Below, in pieces: positions 7,493 through 15,491 of a stretch of DNA of 64,000 nt. Position numbers and translations under genes: made by a program. Each line of letters opens with the position of its first letter. Position 1 is the first letter of the stretch. Source of the DNA: Candidatus Gastranaerophilales bacterium (GTDB lineage: Bacteria; Cyanobacteriota; Vampirovibrionia; Gastranaerophilales; Gastranaerophilaceae). The notes below the pieces were generated by a model, which was given only the letters and a program-made list of their open reading frames with translations, did not search any database and was not told where the DNA came from. The stretch covers positions 124,001 to 188,000 of the forward strand of contig CALVEG010000002.1 of NCBI GenBank assembly GCA_944326525.1. Reading direction: 5' to 3'.

Positions 7493-8113
7493 GTACAATT
7501 TAAAATTCTGTATTCCTAAATAATTATCAGTAGGAATTTTATTATACTTAAATTCTATATCTGCAGTAATTTTTTGTCTATCATCTACTAATTTTGAATA
7601 ATTCTTAGATATGTAATTCTGAATTTCAGGGGAATTAAATAACATTTTAGATCGCTTGGAATTTATATCATAAATAGTTCCGCGCGAATGCCTTGGAATT
7701 CCAACTCTATCCATTAAATCATTCAATCCTTTATTTTTTATTTCTGTACGTGAGTTTATTATATGCGCATTTACATCTTTTTTGGCATACTCAAAATCTC
7801 TTCTTGCATTTTGCAAATTTGCACCGGCCACAGGCATAAGCATACTTGCACCTCGACCTAAATAATCTATTGTTTTTTCTTCAAATGTCATTTTAGGTTG
7901 CTCCGAATTATTTGACATATTACTTGCTGCACCAGTAATATGTCCTGCTTTTGATCTGTAATGAGCTCTTACTTTCGTTCCATCTTCACGGGTATAAGAG
8001 TGAACATAGACGACCTCATCTGATAAAGCCATGTCCAAATCTGTCGGAATACCTAAATTGACTAATTGGTAATCAATTGCCTTTTCATGAGTCCTAAATT
8101 CATTAGAAGACAT
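7313..8113 (-). CDS. Toxin-like protein with a shared N-terminal adaptor module
   Basis: This 266-residue protein has three visible parts. Residues 1-55 (MSSNEF...KAI..QL..LGIP, then YVHSYTREDGTKVRAHYRS) match the last 55 residues of the PBECR-like toxin at 8861-10321. A helical middle (residues 75-150) includes a short hydrophobic stretch. The C-terminal ~60 residues (NPHITSDGYFIGTIIDYYDF and onward) recur as a detached fragment at 12044-12223. The adaptor plus exchangeable C-terminus, followed by a membrane protein, looks like a polymorphic toxin system. The coding similarity continues upstream of the ATG in this frame (IYTREDIGS) but lacks a start there; the ATG with a good ribosome-binding site at about 8187 is in another frame. 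The 5' end may therefore be frameshifted. Confidence 0.55.
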   Translation of the reverse strand: MSSNEFRTHEKAIDYQLVNLGIPTDLDMALSDEVVYVHSYTREDGTKVRAHYRSKAGHITGAASNMSNNSEQPKMTFEEKTIDYLGRGASMLMPVAGANLQNARRDFEYAKKDVNAHIINSRTEIKNKGLNDLMDRVGIPRHSRGTIYDINSKRSKMLFNSPEIQNYISKNYSKLVDDRQKITADIEFKYNKIPTDNYLGIQNFKLYNPHITSDGYFIGTIIDYYDFTHREGNSPSVKLNNWGYSMQEKGLLENQFNIYQIKEKLW

Positions 8114-8217
8114 ACTTCCAATATCTTCTCTTGTGTAAATTCTGTTGTCATTTGAAATTTTGTTGAAAAATCTTTTAAACTTGCCATTTCCTTTCTCCTT
8201 TCATTCTTGGCTTGTAT

Positions 8218-8272
8218 AAAAAAAGAGTAAGACAGAATTTTAATCTTTAAAATCCTTATCTTACTCTTTTTA
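8218..8272. terminator. Bidirectional terminator, repeated at 11523
   Basis: AAAAGAGTAAGA / TCTTACTCTTTT stem with a ~26-nt loop and T-tracts on both strands. Almost the same sequence, including the loop start CAGAATTTTAATCTT, occurs at 11523-11580. Confidence 0.8.
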
Positions 8273-8406
8273 CTTTTTTATTTAATTTTACTTTATTAGT
8301 ATAACCTCCGTTTTTGGTTTCTGTCAAACCGCTGTTTAAAAACTTCCTTAAATATCAGCTCTCTTTTTTTAATTTTTATTACCTGTAACTATATCCTTAC
8401 ATTTTA

Positions 8407-8571
8407 TTAACACCCTCTAAAATTCTTGAATTTCCTCCTGTAACGGGTTTTCTTTGCATACCAATATTCCAGCAAATATATAACTTTCTTGCTTGACTCA
8501 TCTTCATGAAACTCACATATAGCCAAAGCTATTTGTTCGTACCTGGACGCACAATTGCCGCCATTTAACAA
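8407..8571 (-). CDS. Possible 54-residue basic protein or gene remnant
   Basis: A 55-codon frame reads NGGNCASRYEQIALAICEFH, then a charged helix and a basic tail ending RRKFKNFRGC. The composition looks protein-like, with Glu/Lys/Tyr-rich helices and no runs. The only plausible start is TTG at 8571 and there is no clear ribosome-binding site. It may be the 3' end of a decayed gene in this recombined region. I list it as weak. Confidence 0.3.
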   Translation of the reverse strand: MLNGGNCASRYEQIALAICEFHEDESSKKVIYLLEYWYAKKTRYRRKFKNFRGC

Positions 8572-8636
8572 AAAAAGAAGTCTGCTTGTCAGGCTTATTT
8601 TTTTGTTCTTATGTTTCGGAATAAAGAGGGGAAAAC

Positions 8637-8797
8637 TCGTCGCAGGTTGTTTTAAACCTGCCTGAGCTCGAGCTAGGAGCTAGCAGAGGCTGGAGTGTTT
8701 TTGACAAGTGATTAAATCACGAAGTCTAAAACACGGAATTGCCGTTTTACACGAGCGACTCAAGACGAGCCTTGTCGTTCGAACCATTAAAAGAAGC
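8637..8797 (+). repeat. Non-coding module C ending in a tRNA-Asp tail plus flank
   Basis: The end at 8766-8797 (CGAGCCTTGTCGTTCGAACC then ATTAAAAGAAGC) matches tRNA-Asp 5471-5502 at 28 of 32 positions, including 12 bases outside the tRNA. The start has CTCGTCG followed by a GCAGGTT / AACCTGC hairpin, perhaps another decayed tail. Bases just before the tail (CAAGAC) are shared with modules A and B. Confidence 0.6.
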
Positions 8798-8824
8798 AAT
8801 AATCTATTTTAATCAATACTATGT

Positions 8825-8856
8825 AAAACCGGAGCAATTAATTACTCCGGTTTTTA
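8825..8856. terminator. Terminator of the PBECR-like toxin gene
   Basis: AAAACCGGAG / CTCCGGTTTTT stem-loop, 4 nt beyond the stop codon of the minus-strand gene; T-tracts on both strands. Confidence 0.85.
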
Positions 8857-8860
8857 TAAT

Positions 8861-10321
8861 TTACGCTGAACGCCAATAGCCTCGAACTTCTGTTCCATCA
8901 CTTCGCGTATAAGGTCTTACATATATAAGACCACCACCGTTCATACTTGCTAGCTCTAAATCTGACTCGTATGGAATTCCGATACTATTCAGCTGTGCCA
9001 TTATTGCGTTCTCATTTCCGCTATATTCATCGCCTGTCATTTGTGAAATTGCTTCTCTGGTAAATATTTTGCCGTCGCCCGTTGCTGTGTTCTGGTAACC
9101 GGAATAATTTAATTTTTGTATTTCAGGTTTTATTAATCCATCCTTCAATTGCTGTTCTATAATCGGAAGGTTCTTTTCAAAATCTTCACGACTCATTTCG
9201 CCTATTTCCTGTGGAGTGAAAATTGGGTTCCCATCTTTGTCTACATTCATTTCGACACCACCCTCAAGTAAAAATGATGGTTGGTTATCTTCTTGAGGAT
9301 TTTGTAATATTTGCGGCGGGATTATCATTGGTGCAGGGTTGACTTTTTTGGAATTATCATTTATAATTGACTTATCAGCTGCAAGTCTGGAGATAGAGTT
9401 AGCACCTTTCTCCGGCGAAAGGTTTGATGTAGGTGCAGAAACCGTCAAACGCTTCGCAGCTGATTTATTTTGTCTGTGCGCTGTTACTATCCAATTTCTC
9501 GGTTTTCCATACCAGTCTGTTGCTATTGCTATTTTATTTGTTATATCTTCAATATATTTATTGTTAGGATGTCTTGGATCATTTTGTGTAACAATACCGT
9601 TATCAATTGTTTCCGGTAAAGATTTTAAAAATTCATCAATGTCAATTTTTTGTTTTTGTCGTTTTTCTATAAAGTGTGCCATTCCATAACCCAGTTCGCC
9701 ATCTTGTCCCCAGACCAAATCGGTTTTGCCTATTCCTTTTTTATTAAATGCATCTGGTACAAAACCTTTTTTATGTTCAAGCAAAGTATTGATTGCTTTT
9801 TCAGTATTACCACTGGCTTTTTGGAAGGCAATCCCCCAGTCTTTTCGCTTATCCAAGATTTCATTTAATTGTTTTAGATGGTTATTTAAAAGTATTTTTC
9901 CATTAATTGCCCCAATACCGCCGCCTGCGAACATGCCAAGTCCTGCATCCTGCAGTCCTGTCATCAACGGATTTTTATCCTCAATCATTCCTCTGCCAGC
10001 GCCGAACATTCCACCTGAGGCCAGACCGGAGGCTGCGCCAGAGCCGATTTCCTGCGCTAACTTTTTACCGATTGCTTTTTGAAGCAGTTTTTGTCCTGCC
10101 ATAGCACCTAATTTGCCCGTACCGCTAAAAGGTAGGGCTGCGCTCCCGATTTCTAGAGCGGCCCCTGACCAAATCTTAATCAAATAATTTCTTAAATCTT
10201 CATCAAGTTTTTGTCTGTAATTCTCATAGACAAAGTTAATTCTTTTAATTTTTTCTTCTTGTGTCAAATTCTCGTCTTGTAAAATCAATTCAACATAGTT
10301 TTTCGGCATAGTGTTTGTCAT
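8861..10321 (-). CDS. PBECR-like nuclease toxin with glycine-rich membrane region and C-terminal repeats
   Basis: The protein has 486 residues. Residues 50-145 are Gly/Ala-rich and amphipathic (SGAASGLASGGMFGAG, GLGMFAGGGIGAIN), like the membrane-active regions of secreted or phage-delivered toxins. Residues ~165-285 resemble the phage Barnase-EndoU-ColicinE5/D-RelE-like (PBECR) nuclease: GKTDLVWGQDGELGYGMAHF, then KPRNWIVTAHR, with candidate catalytic His216 and a terminal Thr-Ala-His. A Pro/Ser-rich linker leads to two copies of IFT.(Q/R)E.I..M(S/T) at residues ~365 and ~420, and the adaptor YVRPYTRSDGTEVRGYWRS at the end, shared with the 7313-8113 gene. The start has AAAGGG 6 nt upstream. 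PBECR domains normally occur in phage MuF proteins; no phage structural genes are present here. Confidence 0.65.
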   Translation of the reverse strand: MTNTMPKNYVELILQDENLTQEEKIKRINFVYENYRQKLDEDLRNYLIKIWSGAALEIGSAALPFSGTGKLGAMAGQKLLQKAIGKKLAQEIGSGAASGLASGGMFGAGRGMIEDKNPLMTGLQDAGLGMFAGGGIGAINGKILLNNHLKQLNEILDKRKDWGIAFQKASGNTEKAINTLLEHKKGFVPDAFNKKGIGKTDLVWGQDGELGYGMAHFIEKRQKQKIDIDEFLKSLPETIDNGIVTQNDPRHPNNKYIEDITNKIAIATDWYGKPRNWIVTAHRQNKSAAKRLTVSAPTSNLSPEKGANSISRLAADKSIINDNSKKVNPAPMIIPPQILQNPQEDNQPSFLLEGGVEMNVDKDGNPIFTPQEIGEMSREDFEKNLPIIEQQLKDGLIKPEIQKLNYSGYQNTATGDGKIFTREAISQMTGDEYSGNENAIMAQLNSIGIPYESDLELASMNGGGLIYVRPYTRSDGTEVRGYWRSA

Positions 10322-10424
10322 AATTTTTCCCTTTCATGTTTTCATTGCTAAATCAAGGTACTTTTGGTACCCTTTTTGCCTGCTACTTATATTTCTACTC
10401 ATTAGCAAAGTTTCTTATTTAAAC

Positions 10425-10928
10425 TTATTGTTTGTATGCCCACTGGTACATACCATCTTTGTACTTTGCCACATATTGTACATTGTTTCCGTTTGAACCC
10501 ATAAGTTTTATATTATGATAACCATTTGTTTTTTTACTTCTTATCTCGACTATTTCCTGCGGTTCAAACACTAAAGTCGATATATCTTTATATCCGTTTG
10601 ACTGTTTTTGTAAAATAAATAAGGAATATCCGGCGGTTCCCCAATATAATGTCGAATTTACAAAACCGATAATTTCATTTATCCCGTCTTCGTTTAAGTC
10701 AACTTCCTTGGCCTTTGCTGACTGCGGCTCTATACCTGCAAATGATTTAATCTCTTCTGGAGTCATTCCTTGTTCTTGTAGGACATATTCATACAAAATT
10801 TTACTTGCTTCTGCATCAGCTTCATCTTTTGCAAAGTCCAATTTCTTATTTGTGCCAAATGCCATTACGGATTGAGATATTAGCATTGTTGTCAATAGTG
10901 TAATTACTAAAATTTGTATTTTTTTCAT
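10425..10928 (-). CDS. Exported protein with a Ca-binding-like DxNxDG motif
   Basis: The N-terminus MKKIQILVITLLTTMLISQS followed by VMA-FG is a clear Sec signal peptide with an AxA-like cleavage site. The mature ~145 residues contain DLNEDGINEI, a loop resembling EF-hand/VCBS calcium motifs, within a probable beta-rich domain. I prefer the ATG at 10928; a GTG at 10943 adds five residues before the charged start of the signal. It lies about 100 nt upstream of the PBECR toxin gene on the same strand and could be co-transcribed. An immunity role cannot be supported from sequence alone. Confidence 0.65.
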   Translation of the reverse strand: MKKIQILVITLLTTMLISQSVMAFGTNKKLDFAKDEADAEASKILYEYVLQEQGMTPEEIKSFAGIEPQSAKAKEVDLNEDGINEIIGFVNSTLYWGTAGYSLFILQKQSNGYKDISTLVFEPQEIVEIRSKKTNGYHNIKLMGSNGNNVQYVAKYKDGMYQWAYKQ

Positions 10929-11093
10929 CTTCTGCCATTTCACTTATTTTAATTTTCTGTTTATTTTACCATTTGTTTCAAAATTCAGTCAATAGTTTAG
11001 GTTAAAAATATTTCCATTTATCTGATATTTAATCGAGTTTTTTTTCATTTTGCGTCCCTTTCTTTTGATTTTTATTTGTCGTAATATCCAGTT

Positions 11094-11456
11094 ATGAAAT
11101 TTTTACAAATCAGAAAATATTTTTTCCTTAATTTGGCCGCAGCAATTAGTGTTCTCTTCTGGAGGTCTATTTATATTTGCTTTGTGACGGACTATCCTCC
11201 AGAATTTGTCGATTTTGCTAAGATATTTCTCTGGGCAATTGTTGTTTTATTTTTTTATGGATTTGCCATAATTGAAATACTAATTAGAAAATTTGTTATT
11301 AATAAATATTTTCATTTTAAATTTAATTTCCCCATCAAGCTGCCAAAATTCTTGGATATTCTTTATTACATTCTTTTCTTTACAGGGCTTTTGCTATCTA
11401 TTGGGCCGGCTTTATTTGCTATTATATTGATTCTTGAAGCAAATTTTATTATTTAA
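11094..11456 (+). CDS. Small membrane protein, unknown
   Basis: This 120-residue protein has about three transmembrane segments (FFLNLAAAISVLFW, IFLWAIVVLFFYGFAIIEIL, YYILFFTGLLLSIGPALFAI) separated by short basic loops. It is the only plus-strand gene in the accessory block between 6.9 and 19 kb. It resembles the immunity-like membrane proteins nearby in size but not in sequence. No family recognised. Confidence 0.5.
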   Translation: MKFLQIRKYFFLNLAAAISVLFWRSIYICFVTDYPPEFVDFAKIFLWAIVVLFFYGFAIIEILIRKFVINKYFHFKFNFPIKLPKFLDILYYILFFTGLLLSIGPALFAIILILEANFII

Positions 11457-11522
11457 TTAAATACAAATTATTAGTCTATATTTAATTTGTCATAAATCTA
11501 CACCTCACTTCAGGATTGTTAT

Positions 11523-11580
11523 AAAAAAAGAGTAAGACAGAATTTTAATCTTATTTTTAAATCCTTATCTTACTCTTTTT
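11523..11580. terminator. Bidirectional terminator, second copy of 8218-8272
   Basis: AAAAGAGTAAGA / TCTTACTCTTTT stem, directly 3' of the second immunity-like gene on the minus strand. Confidence 0.8.
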
Positions 11581-11626
11581 ATTTTTTTATTTAATTTTTG
11601 GCACATCAAACGATGCACAATACTTG

Positions 11627-12034
11627 CTACTTGCTTTTATACCAATTTATTATATGCACAATCATAATTGTTAGATATATTACACTATAATACGGCAAAA
11701 CAAAAAACAATATCCACTCATACGTCAGTGTTGGTAATATAAAATTTAATCCTATTAATATTACTAAAATTAATGTAGTCAATATTTTATTTTTAAAAAA
11801 TATGTTTAAATATTTGCTCCAATGTTGTTTCATTGCTTTATATGTAATTATTACTGGCAACATAATATAAAGAAGAAAAAGAATTATAGCTAATAATAAA
11901 TTTAAATAAGATAAAAAATTATTATCGTCATAATATAATGCCCCAAATCCAAAATATAATATACCTAGTGGTATTAAAAATAAAATGGACATTATTAATA
12001 AATATTTGATTAAACCTTTTACATCTTTATTCAT
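11627..12034 (-). CDS. Multi-pass membrane protein, candidate immunity protein 2
   Basis: This 135-residue paralogue of 6890-7303 has an identical start (MNKDVKGLIKYLLI) and near-identical C-terminal half (THE segment YEWILF.VLPYYSVIYLTI). The region around residues 20-55 is diverged. It is followed by a terminator and preceded by a truncated toxin 3' end at 12044-12223, so its toxin partner is lost. This fits an orphan immunity gene kept after recombination. Confidence 0.65.
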   Translation of the reverse strand: MNKDVKGLIKYLLIMSILFLIPLGILYFGFGALYYDDNNFLSYLNLLLAIILFLLYIMLPVIITYKAMKQHWSKYLNIFFKNKILTTLILVILIGLNFILPTLTYEWILFFVLPYYSVIYLTIMIVHIINWYKSK

Positions 12035-12223
12035 ATTGCTATTCTACCACAATTTTTCCTTTATCTGATATATATTAAACTGATTTTCCAACAGTCCTTT
12101 TTCTTGCATTGAATAACCCCAATTATTTAATTTAACAGAAGGACTATTGCCTTCTCGATGGGTAAAATCATAATAATCTATTATCGTTCCAATAAAATAT
12201 CCATCTGATGTTATATGAGGATT
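11630..12223. repeat. Long direct repeat, copy 2
   Basis: Second copy of 6893-7492. The homology stops abruptly after TATATGAGGATT (12223), where the unrelated 3' flank of the 775-residue gene begins. This marks a recombination junction. Confidence 0.85.
12044..12223 (-). pseudogene. Truncated 3' end of a toxin-like gene
   Basis: Sixty codons in frame with the stop match the last 60 codons of the toxin-like gene at 7313 (NPHITSDGYF and onward to KEKLW) almost exactly. The 5' part is missing: the next upstream bases belong to the 3' flank of an unrelated gene. It has no start codon of its own. Confidence 0.8.
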
Positions 12224-12257
12224 TTAACTTATTGAATTTATAAATATATTACTTTTA

Positions 12258-14585
12258 CTAATGCAAACCTTTATCTGAAAATACATCAAAATAATAATCC
12301 TCTTTTGATGCAAAAATTCTGTCATCATGGTTTATTAACTTCAATTCCATTTTATATTCCATTGCTTTATTATTTTTTGTTATTTTTTTTATCCCTGAAG
12401 TGCCTTTATCCGAACTTATTGTCGTTAATGCCTTCTCAAAACCGTACATAAACTCTATGCATCTTGGAAATTTATATTTTTCTAAAATTTGGCGCTTCGC
12501 TCTTGCACTTATTGTCGCATTTGTTTTATCTGTATCGTTTAATATAACTTGTGAAACTGTATCTGTATTTATATAATCATTTTCTATTATGGTCTTTAAT
12601 ATGAATTTGTCTAACGGATTCTTCAAATCAAAAATGCCTAAAAAATCTTGTATATGAGATTTTTCATACAAATTTAATTCATTGTATTCACTATATTTAC
12701 ATAAACCTACTACTGCAGCATCTTTATCTTCTGCTCTTGATATAACCTCCGCTATTAAATTCTTATCTTTTAAATTCTCCAGACTTTGCGGTGCGTTCAA
12801 TACCATCATTGTATTTGATATGTATCTGCCTGCTTTTAGGACATCTATTTTTCCATTATATTGCTCTGCGTATTTTTCTGCTTTTTCAAGAATCTCACTA
12901 TGCGGATCATTTGTTTTAAAATAATTATACGAATCCCAGTTTTTTATCTTATTTTTTATTTGAACTTTATCTTTAATATTTTCCTCAGAAATAGTTTTTA
13001 TTATAAATTCAGCATTCTGTACGCTTGCTTCATTCATATCATCAGGGCGATATTTTGAACAGTTTACAGCGGTTCCACCCATATCGTTCTTGTATAAAAT
13101 ATCCATTGCTTTATCAAATCTGGCCCTTAAGTATTTTAATTCTTGGGCATCTTTTTGCTGTTTTTTTAATAGTTTTATCTTTTGCTCTTTTTCTATTTCG
13201 TTTGTTTTTTCGGTCTCTACCGGACGTAAATTCTCGGACTTAATTATTTTTAACGCTTCTACTTCAGATAAATCTCCATCTTTAACCGAATCTAGGACTC
13301 TTAAAAATCTGATTATCGCTTTTTTGTCGCCTTCCGTAAATCGGCAAGAATCAAACATGACTATTCTGTCAAAAATTTCCTCATTATTACCTATATCCTG
13401 ATTTGCCAATTTCTCTAAACAGGTTTTTATCTTTTCTGTATCAAAATTTTCATAATCTCGTTTAGCTGCTTGTATCTCTTTTGCAGTATTTATTATCGTT
13501 TTTATTCTTTCTGATGGCTTGTCAAATTTGTATACATTTTCTTTTAATGATGAAAGATTTATTGTTGTTTCACCTTCTGTATATTTTATTTCATACGGCT
13601 TTTTGCGTTCTAAATATTGCTGACGCAAAACGGACAATACAAAATCATCATAATCAACTGATAATAATTTTAAATCATTCTCTGTTATGTTTGCATTATA
13701 TGTCTTTCTGTATTGAGGAATTGATGTATACGAATTCGTTCTGTTTAAGTTGTCGCGCTTATCCAATATCTTTGTAAATACCGGTTCTAATATCCTTTCA
13801 TAAATTTCATCAGGATCTTTTACGCTTTCGTTTAGAATAATTTTTATTTGTCGGTCACAATAATTAAAAATATCTGCTACTTGACCTCCATCCATTTTTT
13901 CATCTAATGTTTCGTAAAAATCTCTTGTTAATACTGAAATTATCTTGTCTGAAATTACATCTTCAGCCTTTGATGGAATACTTATCTTCGGATATAATTT
14001 CTTTAAATCTTCTACTTTTTTTACGTTGTTTAACCTATTGTAATATTTCAAATAAACTTTATCTAAATTAAAGTTATCTTCTAAAATTGCGGTTTTAAAA
14101 TTGTTTACAAGTGTTAAATCTATATTTTTATCCAGCGGTTTCTGTGGTACAAATGGCTTATCCAGTTTTCGATTATCCAAGTTTATTGCTTTTTGTCTTT
14201 CCTTTAGCATATACATAAGTTCAAATTTTTGCATATCATCATATATCGGAGAATATTGAATTATATTCAATTCATTATACAATGCCTCCAGTTTTTGTAT
14301 ATTGGACAACATTTGCATTAACATCTTGGCTTCGTAAATCTGTCTGCTTTCTTCCGGATCCATTCCTGATATTAAAATATCATCAAATTGCTTTAATAGT
14401 TTTTTGGTTTCTTTTTCAGGATCTATTTTTTTATTTTTCGATTGTGAACCGAATGGTATGATTATATTATCTGCAAAAATTTTATCATTGACTGTTTGGT
14501 TAAAAACCGGAGAATTTACAGGTTTTCCTTTTTTCAATGACAATTGCTGTGGATTATTTTTTACTGTAATAGGGGAAATATACAT
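12258..14585 (-). CDS. Large alpha-helical protein, unknown function
   Basis: This 775-residue protein is charged and almost entirely predicted helical, with no signal peptide or long membrane segment. The first ~55 residues are low-complexity and Asn/Pro-rich, and contain IIIPFGSQSK at residues 41-50, a late version of the F-G motif seen at other N-termini here. Residues ~440-500 are strongly coiled-coil-like (EKEQKIKLLKKQQKDAQE). It is transcribed alone, with its 3' end against the recombination junction at 12223. No homologous family is recognised. Its size, absence of catalytic motifs and N-terminal signature would suit a secreted effector or cytoskeletal scaffold; both are inference. Confidence 0.7.
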   Translation of the reverse strand: MYISPITVKNNPQQLSLKKGKPVNSPVFNQTVNDKIFADNIIIPFGSQSKNKKIDPEKETKKLLKQFDDILISGMDPEESRQIYEAKMLMQMLSNIQKLEALYNELNIIQYSPIYDDMQKFELMYMLKERQKAINLDNRKLDKPFVPQKPLDKNIDLTLVNNFKTAILEDNFNLDKVYLKYYNRLNNVKKVEDLKKLYPKISIPSKAEDVISDKIISVLTRDFYETLDEKMDGGQVADIFNYCDRQIKIILNESVKDPDEIYERILEPVFTKILDKRDNLNRTNSYTSIPQYRKTYNANITENDLKLLSVDYDDFVLSVLRQQYLERKKPYEIKYTEGETTINLSSLKENVYKFDKPSERIKTIINTAKEIQAAKRDYENFDTEKIKTCLEKLANQDIGNNEEIFDRIVMFDSCRFTEGDKKAIIRFLRVLDSVKDGDLSEVEALKIIKSENLRPVETEKTNEIEKEQKIKLLKKQQKDAQELKYLRARFDKAMDILYKNDMGGTAVNCSKYRPDDMNEASVQNAEFIIKTISEENIKDKVQIKNKIKNWDSYNYFKTNDPHSEILEKAEKYAEQYNGKIDVLKAGRYISNTMMVLNAPQSLENLKDKNLIAEVISRAEDKDAAVVGLCKYSEYNELNLYEKSHIQDFLGIFDLKNPLDKFILKTIIENDYINTDTVSQVILNDTDKTNATISARAKRQILEKYKFPRCIEFMYGFEKALTTISSDKGTSGIKKITKNNKAMEYKMELKLINHDDRIFASKEDYYFDVFSDKGLH

Positions 14586-14670
14586 TTATACTCCGTGTTT
14601 TCTGATTATGCTTATTTTATTCTATTACAAATTTGATTTAAAATATACAATTATTTTAATCCTTAATATT

Positions 14671-14705
14671 AAAAGAGCCGGAACTATAAATTCCGGCTCT
14701 TTTAA
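14671..14705. terminator. Terminator of the 14.7-16.3 kb operon
   Basis: AGAGCCGGAA / TTCCGGCTCT stem with T- and A-tracts on either side, between the tail of the minus-strand pair and the next minus-strand gene. Confidence 0.85.
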
Positions 14706-14720
14706 ATTAAACATTTTTAT

Positions 14721-15491
14721 TTATGCTTTTTCAAGTTCTGCTTCGCGTTCTTTTCTGTGTGCTAAAAACTTGTCGCCTAACTTGTTAGCAATTGGTGTAA
14801 CTGCAACTGGTACTAGGTATCTGTAAATTAATGTGCAAATTAACAATGTTTTTGCAATATCCATACCTTTTAAGCGAGCTACAAGTTTTTTGTCTGATAG
14901 ATAATCATTTGCATAATCTATTACATCTATCTTATTTTTACCTTTAGATTTTAGTTCTTTGTTTATTCCATCTATTTTTTTCATTAAGTCATTGTCTTTT
15001 GTATAAAGTTCGGCATATCTGTTTGTTACCTTACGCCACTTATTAAACAATGCACCATCTACAAGGTAAGCACCTGCTGTCGAAACGCCAAATGTTAAGA
15101 TGTGGTTTGCTGCAAGAACCTTTTTTCTATCACTTTCCATTTTTTCCTCAGGAAGACTCAATGTTTTCTTTACATAAGTTGCAGTTCCTACTGCCGCGCC
15201 TGCTGTTATTATATGGTTTGCAATATATTTACTGTCTTTTGTCTTTTCGGCAAATTTTGCTACAAAATCAGTATTCATTGCTTTTGCTATTATATTTTTT
15301 GCAATCCAATCAGTCATTACATCCCAACCTTTTTCTAACGGTTCAAAGAATGTTGACTTCGATGTGAATGCATTGAATACACTATTGCTTCCACCAAATG
15401 ACGGGGTTGAATTATTTGCTGTATAATTCGATTTTTTATTATTTCTCAAAGGTGTTTGCTGATAATTTATTGTGTTCATTGTTACTTGCAT
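14721..15491 (-). CDS. Membrane-associated protein of unknown function, pair 1 member B
   Basis: This 256-residue protein has an Asn/Thr-rich first 30 residues, then PSFGGSNSVF (F-G-G at 32-34). Moderately hydrophobic helices follow (ANHIITAGAAVGTATYV, ANHILTFGVSTAGAYLVDGA, TLLICTLIYRYLVPVAVTPI). Its ATG overlaps the stop of the upstream gene by one base (TAATG), and AAAGGAGG lies 8 nt upstream inside that gene, so translation is coupled. The layout resembles its partner: variable N-terminus, F-x-G, then two or three hydrophobic helices. Distant paralogy is possible. No known family recognised. Confidence 0.65.
   Translation of the reverse strand: MQVTMNTINYQQTPLRNNKKSNYTANNSTPSFGGSNSVFNAFTSKSTFFEPLEKGWDVMTDWIAKNIIAKAMNTDFVAKFAEKTKDSKYIANHIITAGAAVGTATYVKKTLSLPEEKMESDRKKVLAANHILTFGVSTAGAYLVDGALFNKWRKVTNRYAELYTKDNDLMKKIDGINKELKSKGKNKIDVIDYANDYLSDKKLVARLKGMDIAKTLLICTLIYRYLVPVAVTPIANKLGDKFLAHRKEREAELEKA

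Noticed and set aside
8140-8187. Programmed -1 frameshift in the toxin gene
   Set aside because: The ACAAAATTT stretch is not a proper slippery heptamer (second codon would mis-pair) and there is no obvious downstream stimulator; a plain indel is simpler.
5400-12300. Prophage
   Set aside because: Only a PBECR-like toxin and adaptor modules recall phages; there are no capsid, terminase, tail, lysis or integrase genes.
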